Part shown: piece by piece, positions 17,202 through 26,765 of the stretch
Position numbering within the stretch: the first letter of the stretch is position 1
How the letters are laid out: every line of letters begins with the position of its first letter
Assembly (NCBI RefSeq): GCF_022869785.1
Contig: NZ_CP094997.1
Coordinates: 620,001 to 684,000, forward strand
Length of the DNA stretch: 64,000 nucleotides
Source of the DNA: Dyadobacter chenwenxiniae
Lineage (GTDB): Bacteria > Bacteroidota > Bacteroidia > Cytophagales > Spirosomataceae
Direction: 5' to 3'
Translations under genes and position numbers: made by a program
The notes under the pieces: generated by a model
Database searches by the model: none
What the model was told of the DNA's origin: nothing
The model's input: the letters and a program-made list of their open reading frames with translations, nothing else

Positions 17202-17723
17202 TTAAAGCTTGTTCATAAAAGCAAGAATGCTCAAAACAAGTCCGCCAATGGTTGCAAATGCGGAAATAATGATTGCGAAAATGGCGATAAAGCCTTTGGA
17301 GCCCGTTTTGGCAGTGATCTGTATTTTGTCCCCTTTTTTGTAATCCTCTGACTCGGTCATACGCAATGTGTATGTGCCCGGCTGCTCAAGGTTGAATTCG
17401 GCAATCGGAACCACACGGCTTCCCGACATATCTTTCCGCATACCCAACAAATTTACTTTGTTGAACACCTTCAATTCTTGCTGGTCTGCATGTCGTTTGA
17501 GTTTGAAGTGGCAGTCGGAGGGAATGATGCCGGTTAGTGATGGTCTTTTATAGGCAATTTCAAATGTCCCCGCGGCATCCAGTTCAAGCTGATCCATGAT
17601 GGAAGTAGCGGGAAATTCAATTTTTTTACCGCCATACACTTCCATGATTTTACCAATGCTTTTGAACAGAAAATAAATGCCGGTGATGCAAATGATGGGG
17701 AACAAGATTTTGAATAATGTCAT
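17202..17723 (-). CDS. Two-span membrane protein of unknown function
   Basis: A 173-residue protein with a hydrophobic segment at residues 3-22 and another at about 148-170 (GFIAIFAIIISAFATIGGLV). The domain between looks like a beta-rich extracytoplasmic module (GTFEIAYKRP, PGTYTLRMTESEDYKKGDKI). Both ends would be in the cytoplasm with the middle in the periplasm. No family was recognised. Confidence 0.75.
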   Translation of the reverse strand: MTLFKILFPIICITGIYFLFKSIGKIMEVYGGKKIEFPATSIMDQLELDAAGTFEIAYKRPSLTGIIPSDCHFKLKRHADQQELKVFNKVNLLGMRKDMSGSRVVPIAEFNLEQPGTYTLRMTESEDYKKGDKIQITAKTGSKGFIAIFAIIISAFATIGGLVLSILAFMNKL

Positions 17724-17753
17724 ACTGATAGTGTGTTTGGCTGAATTTTAAAT

Positions 17754-18746
17754 TTAATGTTGTGGGACAACGGCAGTGTCAAAGTATTTTTTCACCAAAA
17801 GATTGATGAAGCGTTTTAAGTAAACCTCATTAAAAAACACATTGGAAAAATCATGAAAACGTTGTGACTGAATGCCCAGGTAAAAGAAGTAAAGACTCAC
17901 GCCTAGCATGGGAATAATTCTTTTTTCTTCTGCGGAGATGGCCGTTACCGATTCATAGCCTTTCAAGAAATTGTCGACTTTCAAATGACATTGTTCAGGA
18001 TCCCTTTCGATGCTATGAACTTGTAAAATGTAGTAAGCCAAATCGAGACAAAGCCAGCCGTTTCCGCAAAAATCGAAATCAAAAAGTGTTACCTTATTGG
18101 CATTGTCGATGACGAGATTGTCGAACCAGATATCCAGATGCACCGCGCCTTTTCGCAGCTGACTTTCATCTGCTTTATCAAATTCTTCCAGCAAAAATTG
18201 TTGCATGGAACGCATTAAGGCCATTTCTTCGGTATTATCAGGCAAAAATTCACTGACGTGATTCAGCGAATCGATTAGAATTTCCTGACTGGTATAAGTC
18301 ACCCGGTCTAAATGGAAATCCTGCGTCAGCAAATGCATCCGGGCCATCAATGAACCGATCTGAAAGTGCAGATCCGGCGGGAAATTGAATTGTTTTTCGC
18401 CTGCTGCATAGGAAAACATAACGGCCAGGCGCATCCCTTCCGGCGCACCAAGCGACTGAATGAAGCGCTCGTTTGTGTCTGGAAGCGGATAGGAAACAGG
18501 GATATGGTTCTCCTTTAAATGCAAAAGCAAACGCAACTCTTCATTGATTTCCACTTCACTTCGCCAGTTCAATGCGTAAATGCGGAAGATGAATTTTTCT
18601 TCCCGGGCTTTGATAAGATAGGTGTGACTGATCCCCGCTTTCAAAAGTCGGCACGATACTTGTACATTGGGGAAATAGGTTTGTTTAAGAAAGTCCGCGA
18701 TATGACGGGTTGACAAGTTCGAGCTCGTGACAGGGAAGTGCGACAT
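17754..18746 (-). CDS. APH-fold phosphotransferase (homoserine kinase / aminoglycoside kinase type)
   Basis: A 330-residue cytosolic protein from the ATG at 18746; a TTG start at 18788 is possible but less likely. The N-lobe has the ATP-binding lysine in a KFIFRIYAL strand. The catalytic loop is HLDIWFDNLVID (the Brenner motif HxDxxxxN) and the metal-binding motif is LFDFDFCG. The family phosphorylates small alcohols such as homoserine, choline, fructosamine or antibiotics. The mix of features resembles the homoserine kinase type II / YihE group, and I would not call it a resistance gene. It stands alone. Confidence 0.85.
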   Translation of the reverse strand: MSHFPVTSSNLSTRHIADFLKQTYFPNVQVSCRLLKAGISHTYLIKAREEKFIFRIYALNWRSEVEINEELRLLLHLKENHIPVSYPLPDTNERFIQSLGAPEGMRLAVMFSYAAGEKQFNFPPDLHFQIGSLMARMHLLTQDFHLDRVTYTSQEILIDSLNHVSEFLPDNTEEMALMRSMQQFLLEEFDKADESQLRKGAVHLDIWFDNLVIDNANKVTLFDFDFCGNGWLCLDLAYYILQVHSIERDPEQCHLKVDNFLKGYESVTAISAEEKRIIPMLGVSLYFFYLGIQSQRFHDFSNVFFNEVYLKRFINLLVKKYFDTAVVPQH

Positions 18747-18893
18747 AGGAAGCTTTGTTGTGAGCGCCGAAATTAGATAATCGGGCAAACTTATTTGCTT
18801 TTTATTCGAATATGCCTCAATTTGTCCGGCAATGCCTGGCAGAATTATTTACCGGCAATGAAAGTGATTTATTAGGTATTTCAAATCAAATAT

Positions 18894-19184
18894 ATGAGTG
18901 AGGTAAAATTAAGGCTGGATGAGCGCAAAAGAGGTGCGTTTTACTTGGATGAAGAGGGTAAGCAAGTGGGGGAAATGGTGATCGGCGTTAGTGAAACCGC
19001 GTTGACGGTTTACCATACCGAAGTCGATGAAAACATGTCGGGAAAAGGCCTTGCAAAGTTAATGCTGGACGAAATGGTTGCTTATGCGCGCAAACATGAA
19101 CTGCAAGTGGTCCCGCTTTGCGAGTATGTGCATGTACAATTTAAAAAACATCCCGATGAATATCAGGATGTCTGGAAAAAGTAA
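18894..19184 (+). CDS. YjdJ-type GNAT-like N-acetyltransferase
   Basis: A 96-residue protein consisting of the short GNAT variant: GAFYLDEEGKQVGEMVIG, YHTEVDENMSGKGLAKLMLD with the acetyl-CoA pyrophosphate loop SGKGLA, then LQVVPLCEYVHVQFKKHPDE. The length matches the family (about 90-100 residues). Target unknown. It converges on the histidine kinase 13 bases later. Confidence 0.9.
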   Translation: MSEVKLRLDERKRGAFYLDEEGKQVGEMVIGVSETALTVYHTEVDENMSGKGLAKLMLDEMVAYARKHELQVVPLCEYVHVQFKKHPDEYQDVWKK

Positions 19185-19197
19185 TTGAAAAGGTTGA

Positions 19198-21603
19198 TTA
19201 GTTCGGGATAGGTAAATACACCATAAATGTAGCACCCCGATCTGGCTCGCTTTGGGCTGTAATATGGCCGTGGTGGTTTTGGACGACCTTTTTACACAAC
19301 GCCAGCCCGATTCCCGAACCCGAAAATTCTCCGCGGCCATGCAAACGCTGGAACATCTGGAAAATCCTGCCAAGATATTTTTCATCAAAGCCAATGCCAT
19401 TGTCGCTTACCTCAAACTTAATGTAGCGATGCCCCGGTGACAACCTGGGCAAGTCGGCTTTCTCCGTTTCTGTAAGGTCATCAGCACGGATCTCGATTTC
19501 TGAGGGAATATCCTGTTTTTTGTATTTGATTGCATTGCTTAGCAAATTTTGTACAAGTTGAGTCAGCTGTGAAGGGTTCCCCCAAACGACCGGCAGCTGC
19601 GCGACCCTGATTTCAGACTTTTGTTCTTCAATTGAAACTTCGAGATCTGCGATCACGGCGGAGACAATTTTGTTAAGGTCAACCGCCTCAAAAGCACTGT
19701 CATGTGTGGTTAGGCGCGAATACGCAAGCAAGTCGTCAATCATGCTCGACATTCTCTTGGATGCATCCTGGATCCTGTTCAGCATAAAAACGCCGTTCTC
19801 ATCGAACGACTCGCTATAAACTGTTTGCAAACGCGAACTGAATGATTGGATTTTGCGTAACGGTTCCTGCATATCGTGGCTTGCCGCATAGGCAAACTGT
19901 TGCAAATTGCTGTTGGAATTAACTAGCTCCTGATTGGCCTGGTGCAGTTCCTCAGTCCGTTTCTGAACCCTTTGCTCCAGCTCATCAACCAGCAGCCGAT
20001 AACGTTCTTCGCTTCTTTCCAGGGCTTGACGGGACTTCACCTGCTCGGTAACGTCCACGGCCATATCCAGGATCGCATAGATTTCACCTTTTGAGTTACG
20101 TAATGGCTTGTAGGTGAAATCAAAATAAAAAGTTTCAAGCGTTCCATTCACTATCAGATCGGCCTGGCGGCCGGAGGCAGAATAGGGTTTCCCCGTTTCA
20201 AAAATATGATCCAGAATATTCAGCAACTGCTGGTCCAGCATCTCAGGAGGAAGTGCTTCCCGCAATGGTTTGCCGATCACACTATCCCCTTTTCCCCAGA
20301 TCTTTAACATGGCCTCATTGGGCAGTTCAATGACCATATCCTTACCCACAAACATGCAGGTTGCCACGGGCGCCTGCTCAATAAGCGTGCGCAGGTGCTC
20401 TTCACTGGCCTTGATCATATTTTCGGACTCAATGCGGTCCGTGATATCCATTACGATGCCCGAAAGAGAAATCGCTTTACCCGTGCTGTCGTAAAGATAT
20501 TGCCCGATCACCTTTACCCAATGAACAGAATCGTCATGCCAGACAAATCGGGCTTCATAGCGTAGTTCGCCTGTTTTTGAGGCAATTTCGTAGGCTGCCG
20601 TCCGTTTATCAAAATCCTCCGGATGAATGTGCATCACAAAAAAGTCCCTCTTCATATCTCCATTTTCCCTTCCCGTAATGATACGCGACATGGTAGGAGA
20701 GTAGATGATCTCATTGGTATCCAGGGCCACGAGGAATGAACCAGCGCCTGAACCCTCCACGGTCATTGCGGCCTGCTGATCTGCCCAGGCAACCCGTTCT
20801 TTGCTGGATATTTCGTCCGTGACATTGCGGGAAACACCTGAAAACCGATAAGGAACTCCTTCCGGCGTAAAATATGCTTTGCCAGTGCAATGCAGCCAGC
20901 GCAAAACGTGATCTGATGCACCCACAGTTCGGTAACGAATGTCATAAGCAGTCCGCGTTTCCGGATTCAATGCACTGGAAATCGCGTTAACCACCTTTTC
21001 CCGGTCTTCGAAATGAATGTGTTGGATCAAAGTTTCATAGTTCAGGATCTCCTCAGATGGGTTTCCGTAAAGCCCTCTGCACCTTTCATCAAAGTAAACT
21101 ACACCCGTTTCTGGATTCATATTCCAAACCCCGAGCTGCGCGGCACTCAGCGCAAACTGTAAATTATCTTCACTCTCCTGCCGGGCCTCATCCGACTGTA
21201 CAATTTCGGAAAGGTCTCTCATACAGCCAACCATTCTCACCGCCTTTCCATCCGCACGGATTGTGTAACCCCGGTCATGTACATAGGCAAAGCTGCCATC
21301 TGCGCGTTGGAAACGATAGTAATCCCCCCAGTTGGAGTCTCCGCGGTCGATGGCAGCATGCATATTATGGACCACTTCGGTCCGATCATCCGGATGAATT
21401 CGGTTAAACCAGGATTCCGGACCTGGTTCGACTTCCTGGGATGTATAGCCAAAAACTTCTTTCATTCCGTCGTTCCACCAGACTGTGTTTTTTTCCAGGT
21501 CCCAGTCCCAGATCACATCATGCGTGGCCTTTACAACGAGCTCAAATCTTTCAATGGCAACAAGCAGGTTGTCTTTATTGCTGTTATCAAGCGTTTCAAT
21601 CAT
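19198..21603 (-). CDS. Multi-PAS sensor histidine kinase
   Basis: An 801-residue soluble kinase from the ATG at 21603; another in-frame ATG at 21648 would add 15 residues. There is no membrane segment. Four PAS/PAC units can be traced, starting near VVKATHDVIWDWDL, LQFALSAAQLGVWNM, SGAGSFLVALDTNEI and LIEQAPVATCMF. A coiled-coil (LEQRVQKRTEELHQANQEL) leads into HisKA with the phospho-accepting histidine in ASHDMQEPLRKI (about residue 576). The ATPase domain then shows NLLSNAIKY, SDNGIGF and GSGIGLALCKK. It belongs to the phytochrome-like PAS kinases abundant in Cytophagales. No response regulator is adjacent, so it is an orphan kinase here. Confidence 0.92.
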   Translation of the reverse strand: MIETLDNSNKDNLLVAIERFELVVKATHDVIWDWDLEKNTVWWNDGMKEVFGYTSQEVEPGPESWFNRIHPDDRTEVVHNMHAAIDRGDSNWGDYYRFQRADGSFAYVHDRGYTIRADGKAVRMVGCMRDLSEIVQSDEARQESEDNLQFALSAAQLGVWNMNPETGVVYFDERCRGLYGNPSEEILNYETLIQHIHFEDREKVVNAISSALNPETRTAYDIRYRTVGASDHVLRWLHCTGKAYFTPEGVPYRFSGVSRNVTDEISSKERVAWADQQAAMTVEGSGAGSFLVALDTNEIIYSPTMSRIITGRENGDMKRDFFVMHIHPEDFDKRTAAYEIASKTGELRYEARFVWHDDSVHWVKVIGQYLYDSTGKAISLSGIVMDITDRIESENMIKASEEHLRTLIEQAPVATCMFVGKDMVIELPNEAMLKIWGKGDSVIGKPLREALPPEMLDQQLLNILDHIFETGKPYSASGRQADLIVNGTLETFYFDFTYKPLRNSKGEIYAILDMAVDVTEQVKSRQALERSEERYRLLVDELEQRVQKRTEELHQANQELVNSNSNLQQFAYAASHDMQEPLRKIQSFSSRLQTVYSESFDENGVFMLNRIQDASKRMSSMIDDLLAYSRLTTHDSAFEAVDLNKIVSAVIADLEVSIEEQKSEIRVAQLPVVWGNPSQLTQLVQNLLSNAIKYKKQDIPSEIEIRADDLTETEKADLPRLSPGHRYIKFEVSDNGIGFDEKYLGRIFQMFQRLHGRGEFSGSGIGLALCKKVVQNHHGHITAQSEPDRGATFMVYLPIPN

Positions 21604-21794
21604 TTCTATCAAAATCCAGCTTCGTGTTCGGTTTACTATTTGAAACATGCATCGTCTGTAAAAATACTGATATTAATGAAAAAGCCAGTAAAGGCCCACT
21701 TTCTGATGCGGACACATTTCGGATTACTGCCGGAGCGGATAGTAAAGATTTTAAACGGATGGCTTTTATCGTCAACCACATTCATGTCGATACA

Positions 21795-22430
21795 ATGCTC
21801 AAAACGCCATCCTATTTATTCAGTGCCGTTATGCTGGTAACCGTTTTATCAATGGCTTCTCAGAAAAACAAAGTCTCGCTGTTTGACGGTAAGACTTTTA
21901 ACGGCTGGGAGGGAGACACGACGAAAACCTGGAAAATTCAGGACGGCGCCATTGTCGGCGGCTCACTGGTGGAGACGGTCCCGCATAATAGTTTTTTGTG
22001 CACCAGGAAGACTTATTCCAATTTCATTCTCAATGTGAAATTTAAGCTCACCGGGCACGAAGGCTTTATCAATACGGGTGTTCAGTTTCACAGTGTACGT
22101 TCCAAAGATCCTTCCTATGAAATGATCGGTTACCAGGCAGACCTTGGAGCTAAATTCTGGGGAAGTCTTTATGATGAATCCCGTAGAAATAAAACGCTCA
22201 TTGCCCCGGATTCCGTGGAAGTGCTGAAACTTGTCAAATTGAATGATTGGAATGACTATCAGGTATGGAGCGAAAATGGCAGGATCAGGATCGCGCTCAA
22301 CGGCAAGCAGACTGTGGACTATACTGAACCCGATAAATCCGTTCCGCAACAAGGCATCATTGGTTTGCAGATCCACGGCGGTGGTAAGGCCAAGGTGTAT
22401 TACAAAGATATTTTTATAGAAGAATTATAA
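21795..22430 (+). CDS. DUF1080 (3-keto-disaccharide hydrolase-like) secreted protein
   Basis: A 211-residue protein starting MLKTPSYLFSAVMLVTVLSM, a signal peptide. The longer open frame upstream overlaps the kinase gene and is not family-like. The DUF1080 domain follows: VSLFDGKTFNGWEGD, IQDGAIVGGS, FILNVKFKL, NTGVQFHS and the closing IGLQIHGGGKAKVYYKDIFI. This is a concanavalin-like beta sandwich. Relatives hydrolyse or bind 3-keto-glucosides made by Gfo/Idh/MocA-type enzymes, which are present nearby at 23038. Confidence 0.88.
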   Translation: MLKTPSYLFSAVMLVTVLSMASQKNKVSLFDGKTFNGWEGDTTKTWKIQDGAIVGGSLVETVPHNSFLCTRKTYSNFILNVKFKLTGHEGFINTGVQFHSVRSKDPSYEMIGYQADLGAKFWGSLYDESRRNKTLIAPDSVEVLKLVKLNDWNDYQVWSENGRIRIALNGKQTVDYTEPDKSVPQQGIIGLQIHGGGKAKVYYKDIFIEEL

Positions 22431-22462
22431 CAGCCACGGTGCGCAGCGTGGCTGTTGTTTTC
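22429..22462 (+). terminator. Terminator between convergent DUF1080 and DinB genes
   Basis: ACAGCCACG and CGTGGCTGT form a perfect 9-bp stem starting at the DUF1080 stop codon, followed by TGTTTTC. It serves mainly the plus strand. Confidence 0.75.
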
Positions 22463-22945
22463 TCACTTCCAACTTTTCAGTAATCGCCTCGCAACAACGA
22501 TTTCGGCTGTGTGATAAGCATTGTGATCCGCTATAAGCATTGCTTCGCGCAGCAGGCTTTGTCCTGTCCCCCACGGAAGCGGTGCGAAAAGGTCATGTTG
22601 CTCGTCCTCGAGCAAAGCCTGAAATCGCTGTTGATCCTTTTCAATTTGTTGCAATGAATTATTCCAATCTTCGTCGGTAACCGTATCGGTCGGCTCTACC
22701 CAGTAATCGTCGGGCCAGGCCAGTGACTCACTGCCGGCAGAAGACGAAAAATCGACGATATCTTTTTGCGCGATCCGGATGTGTTCGACCAACTGCCAGA
22801 TGCTGTAAGGCAAGTTTTCGGGAATGATTGTGCGCAATTCGGATGGTAAGCCGGTAACTGATTCCTTAAAGCTAACATGCGCATTTCCTTTCTCGATCAG
22901 GCTAATGAGTTCATTTACAAGTTTCTTGCGTTGAATACTGTCCAT
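22463..22945 (-). CDS. DinB superfamily protein
   Basis: A 160-residue four-helix bundle protein. The DinB/YfiT metal histidines are visible in QLVEHIRIA (helix 2) and ADHNAYHTAEIV (helix 4). The internal WPDDYWVEP and DEDWNNSLQQ segments match the DinB_2 pattern. These proteins are putative thiol-dependent transferases or hydrolases of unknown substrate. It is cytosolic and transcribed alone, divergent from the oxidoreductase at 23038. Confidence 0.88.
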   Translation of the reverse strand: MDSIQRKKLVNELISLIEKGNAHVSFKESVTGLPSELRTIIPENLPYSIWQLVEHIRIAQKDIVDFSSSAGSESLAWPDDYWVEPTDTVTDEDWNNSLQQIEKDQQRFQALLEDEQHDLFAPLPWGTGQSLLREAMLIADHNAYHTAEIVVARRLLKSWK

Positions 22946-23037
22946 AAATTCTAAATAGAAGCTCGTTGTGGTTCGACAAACATTTATTCCCTATTTTAGG
23001 GGAATCATCACAATGTAACATTTTAGTCATATTTAAT

Positions 23038-24417
23038 ATGAATCCTACCCGCAGGAAATTTCTCAGGAACGTGACAGCTGCCTCAGCTTTGTTAGCCACA
23101 GAAAGCATTGCCAAGCCTTTTAACATCATCAAAGATCTTAAAAAGATCAGCCCGAATGACAAGATCCGTTTTGCCACCATTGGCATGGGGATTCAGGGGC
23201 ATCAAGACACCAAGGCTGCATTAAGGGGCGCTCCCGATGCAGAATTTGTGGCCGCTGCCGACTTGTACGATGGCAGGCTGGCGCGCGTGAAGGAAGTTTT
23301 CGGGAAAGATATTTTTACGACGAGAGATCACCGCCAGATCCTGGAACGAAAAGACATTGATGCTGTCCTCATCGTAACCCCCGACCACTGGCATGACCAC
23401 ATTACCAAAGCCTCGTTGCAAGCCGGGAAGCACGTTTATTGTGAAAAACCCATGGTGCATCACATCAATGAAGGGCTTTCAGTGATCGATGCCTGGAAAA
23501 AATCGGGTAAGACGATGCAGGTTGGTAGCCAGCGCATTAGCTCGGCTTCATTCAAGGAAGCCAAAAGACTTTTTCAGGCCGGAGAAATTGGCGAGATTAA
23601 CTATGTAGAATCAAATAATGACCGTTTCAATTCAATAGGCGCATGGAACTATTCCATCCCGACAGACGCTTCGCCGACCACTGTAGATTGGGACCATTAT
23701 CTGGGTGACGCGCCCAAAGTGCCTTTTGATGCGAAGCGCTTTTTCAGGTGGAGAAACTACCAGGATTATGGAACGGGCGTAGGAGGGGACTTATTTGTGC
23801 ATTTAATTACCGGTGTTCATTTTGTTACCAATTCGCTGGGGCCGGAGCGCATCATGTCGTCCGGTGAGTTGAGTTACTGGAAAGATGGCCGTGACGTGCC
23901 GGATGTCCTGGTTTCTATTTTGGATTACCCAAAAACCGACATTCATGCCAACTTCCAAATGGTGCTTCGCGTAAACTTTGCCAATGCAGGAGCCATTGCC
24001 AACAACACCCGCATTATCGGAACGGAGGGACAGATTGAGTTTACTGAAAACAATCTGGTATTGACTAAGAAAAAGCTGCCGAAAGCGCCCGGCTTTGGTG
24101 GTTATGACAGTTTTAATACGTTTTCAGAAAGTCAGCAGCAGGAATTTAAAAAGCAATATGATGCGCAATATCCGGAAGATACCCGCAAGGCAGACCCGGT
24201 TAAAGAAGTGAAGTTCACTGCGCCTAAGGAGGATGATGCACACGCCAACCACTTTGCGGATTTCTTTGATAACATTAAGAAAGGCAGTGTCGGAACGATT
24301 GAAGACCCCATTTTCGGATTCCGCGCGGCAGCTCCCGTTTTGGCTTGCAATGAAAGTTATTTTTCCAAGAAGATCATCAACTGGGACCCGGTGGCGATGA
24401 AGGTTAAAAAGAAATAA
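23038..24417 (+). CDS. Tat-exported Gfo/Idh/MocA oxidoreductase
   Basis: A 459-residue protein from the ATG that opens the twin-arginine signal NPTRRKFLRNVTAASALLA; the frame is open further upstream but adds nothing family-like. The Rossmann part has IRFATIGMGIQGHQDTKAAL and AAADLYDGRLARVKEVF. The catalytic-lysine motif is VYCEKPMVH and the substrate region is GVGGDLFVHLITGVHFV. Export with a bound cofactor is usual for the glycosidase-like or 3-keto-forming members in Bacteroidota. The next gene begins six bases later, suggesting co-transcription. Confidence 0.92.
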   Translation: MNPTRRKFLRNVTAASALLATESIAKPFNIIKDLKKISPNDKIRFATIGMGIQGHQDTKAALRGAPDAEFVAAADLYDGRLARVKEVFGKDIFTTRDHRQILERKDIDAVLIVTPDHWHDHITKASLQAGKHVYCEKPMVHHINEGLSVIDAWKKSGKTMQVGSQRISSASFKEAKRLFQAGEIGEINYVESNNDRFNSIGAWNYSIPTDASPTTVDWDHYLGDAPKVPFDAKRFFRWRNYQDYGTGVGGDLFVHLITGVHFVTNSLGPERIMSSGELSYWKDGRDVPDVLVSILDYPKTDIHANFQMVLRVNFANAGAIANNTRIIGTEGQIEFTENNLVLTKKKLPKAPGFGGYDSFNTFSESQQQEFKKQYDAQYPEDTRKADPVKEVKFTAPKEDDAHANHFADFFDNIKKGSVGTIEDPIFGFRAAAPVLACNESYFSKKIINWDPVAMKVKKK

Positions 24418-24423
24418 ATTAAA

Positions 24424-25848
24424 ATGAAAATCTTGCTCACTGGTGCCACGGGATACATTGCACAGCGATTACTGCCGGTGTTGCTGGAAGCGGGACATGA
24501 AGTTTATTGTTGCGTCAGGGATAAGCAGCGTTTCAATGCGTCGCAGTTCCCTGGCGCCACTGTTTTAGAAGTCGATTTTCTGAATGAGGCAACGCTTGTT
24601 AACATCCCGGACCACATGGATGTCGCTTATTATCTGATTCACTCCATGTCCACCGGCGGCGGTGAAGATTTTGAGAAGCTGGAAGAAACAACCGCAACGC
24701 ATTTCAAGCAAAGAATTGAAAAAACGAATGTCCGGCAGGTTATCTATCTGAGCGGGATCATTAATGAAGAGGATCTTTCCAAACACTTGCTTTCCCGCAA
24801 AAACGTGGAGGAAATTCTCAAATCGGAACATTATGCATTAACCACATTGCGTGCAGGCATTATCGTCGGCTCAGGCAGCGCGTCTTTTGAAATAATAAGA
24901 GACCTTGTAGAAAAGTTGCCTGTCATGATCGCGCCGCGCTGGCTGCATACGCAGTGCCAGCCCATAGCAATCCGTAATGTAGTCGATTTCCTGACCGGAA
25001 CATTGCTTTTAAAGGAAACTTACGATAAGAGCTTTGATATTGGCGGCCCGGATATTCTAACATACAAACAAATGCTCCTGAAATTCGCCAAGGTGCGCGG
25101 GTTAAAAAGGCGCATATGGGTTGTGCCGGTGATGACACCGAAATTGTCTTCCTACTGGCTGTATTTTGTCACTTCCACTTCCTATTCGCTGGCCAAAAAC
25201 CTTGTTCACAGCATGAAAGTGAAAGTCGTTTGCAGGCCAAATGATCTGGCCGAAAAGCTTCACATTCAATTACTTGGCTATGAGAAGGCAATTAGTCTGG
25301 CATTTGATAAGATAGAACAAAATCAGGTGTTATCCAGCTGGACCGGCGCGCAAAGCAGTGCAGCGCTTTCCAAAGGCATTACCAGCTACATGCAAGTGCC
25401 AACAAATGGTTGCTTCATTGATAAAAGGGAACTCAAAGTCGATGATCCCGAGTATGTGCTGAAAAGAATTTGGTCAATAGGCGGGAAAACAGGCTGGTAT
25501 TATGGCACCTGGCTCTGGGAAATCCGCGGGTTTCTGGACAAGGTTACGGGTGGGGTAGGGCTGCGGCGGGGCAGGAGGCATCCTGAACAAATTTATCCAG
25601 GCGATCCGCTCGATTTCTGGCGCGTGCTGCTGGCAAACAAAGAGGAAAAAAGACTTTTGTTATATGCGGAAATGAAGCTTCCCGGCGAGGCCTGGCTGGA
25701 ATTTTGCCTTGATGAAAATAATGTTTTGAAACAAACAGCCACTTTTCGTCCCCTCGGTCTGCCCGGTAGATTATACTGGTATGCCGTTCTTCCATTCCAT
25801 GCTTTCATTTTTAAAGGAATGATTACCAACATTGCGGGTAAAGTGTGA
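24424..25848 (+). CDS. NAD(P)-binding SDR (YbjT-like) with DUF2867 domain
   Basis: A 474-residue protein. Residues 1-240 are an atypical short-chain dehydrogenase with the dinucleotide loop LLTGATGYIAQRLLP and the YYLIHSMSTGGGEDFE stretch typical of the YbjT group. Residues about 320-474 are a DUF2867 domain (GGKTGWYYGTWLWEIRGFLD, YPGDPLDFWRVL, AWLEFCLDE) ending in a hydrophobic helix. The substrate is not known. It follows the Gfo/Idh/MocA gene by six bases. Confidence 0.88.
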   Translation: MKILLTGATGYIAQRLLPVLLEAGHEVYCCVRDKQRFNASQFPGATVLEVDFLNEATLVNIPDHMDVAYYLIHSMSTGGGEDFEKLEETTATHFKQRIEKTNVRQVIYLSGIINEEDLSKHLLSRKNVEEILKSEHYALTTLRAGIIVGSGSASFEIIRDLVEKLPVMIAPRWLHTQCQPIAIRNVVDFLTGTLLLKETYDKSFDIGGPDILTYKQMLLKFAKVRGLKRRIWVVPVMTPKLSSYWLYFVTSTSYSLAKNLVHSMKVKVVCRPNDLAEKLHIQLLGYEKAISLAFDKIEQNQVLSSWTGAQSSAALSKGITSYMQVPTNGCFIDKRELKVDDPEYVLKRIWSIGGKTGWYYGTWLWEIRGFLDKVTGGVGLRRGRRHPEQIYPGDPLDFWRVLLANKEEKRLLLYAEMKLPGEAWLEFCLDENNVLKQTATFRPLGLPGRLYWYAVLPFHAFIFKGMITNIAGKV

Positions 25849-25902
25849 TACGCAGTTCCTTTTTATCCCAAAGGCGTTTTTTACCCAAATTAACCCAACT
25901 TT

Positions 25903-26763
25903 ATGCGACAGATTTACGCTACTTTTCTGCTGGCTATACTGGCGGTTTCGGCTTTTGCCCAAACTGGCAAGGTCATGGATAATTTATCGGTGCTCAGCAA
26001 GCTCCTGAAATCCGAAAGAAAATACGCGATTTATCTGCCACCCGATTACGCAACTTCCGAAAGAAGCTATCCTGTGCTTTACCTTTTGCATGGTGCAGGC
26101 GATGATCACACCGGGTGGGTCCAGTTTGGCGAAGTCCTTAACATTACCGACAAGGCGATCCGCGAAGGTTCAGCAACCCCGATGATCATTGTTATGCCTG
26201 ATGCAGACACGGGAAGAAGAGGTTATTTCAATGATGTAAAGGGCGACTGGAATTATGAAGATTTCTTTTTCCAGGAATTGATGCCGCACGTCGAGAAAAA
26301 GTTTCGTATCAAAGCCAATAAGCGTTTCAGGGCTGTGGCAGGACTTTCCATGGGAGGCGGTGGCACATTCATGTATGCACTACATCATCCCGAACTATTT
26401 TCTTCCGCATGTCCGCTCAGCGCATCCGCCGGGCCGATTACCGTGGAAGATGCCAAAAAGAACTTGTTACGCAATAACCCCGACATTCAGGATTCGACAG
26501 TGACCAACTACTACAACCGCCACAGCGCTCTGGCCTTGATCAATAACATTAAAGATGATCAAAAGAAAGCTGTCCGCTGGTATATTGACTGCGGTGACGA
26601 CGACTTCCTTTACGAAGGCAACAGTCTGGTGCACATTGCCATGAAGAAAAAAGAGATCCCACATGAGTTCCGCATCCGAGAAGGTGCCCACAACTGGACT
26701 TACTGGCGGGAGTCGCTGCCCAAAGTGCTCGAATTCGTGTCGCAGGCCTTTCATCAGTATTAA
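25903..26763 (+). CDS. Secreted esterase of the esterase D / CE1-like family
   Basis: A 286-residue alpha/beta hydrolase with a signal peptide (residues 1-19, ending AFAQ). Motifs: YPVLYLLHGAGDDHTGW with the oxyanion region, the nucleophile Ser149 in AGLSMGGGG, an acidic residue in YIDCGDDDF and the catalytic His in EGAHNWTYWRE. The family includes feruloyl and acetylxylan esterases acting on plant cell wall esters, and also S-formylglutathione hydrolases. The signal peptide favours polysaccharide de-esterification. It is followed two bases later by an SDR gene. Confidence 0.9.
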   Translation: MRQIYATFLLAILAVSAFAQTGKVMDNLSVLSKLLKSERKYAIYLPPDYATSERSYPVLYLLHGAGDDHTGWVQFGEVLNITDKAIREGSATPMIIVMPDADTGRRGYFNDVKGDWNYEDFFFQELMPHVEKKFRIKANKRFRAVAGLSMGGGGTFMYALHHPELFSSACPLSASAGPITVEDAKKNLLRNNPDIQDSTVTNYYNRHSALALINNIKDDQKKAVRWYIDCGDDDFLYEGNSLVHIAMKKKEIPHEFRIREGAHNWTYWRESLPKVLEFVSQAFHQY

Positions 26764-26765
26764 TT

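Noticed and set aside
17754..18746. Antibiotic kinase as the function of the APH-fold protein
   Set aside because: The fold is shared with homoserine and choline kinases, and nothing in the neighbourhood suggests resistance.
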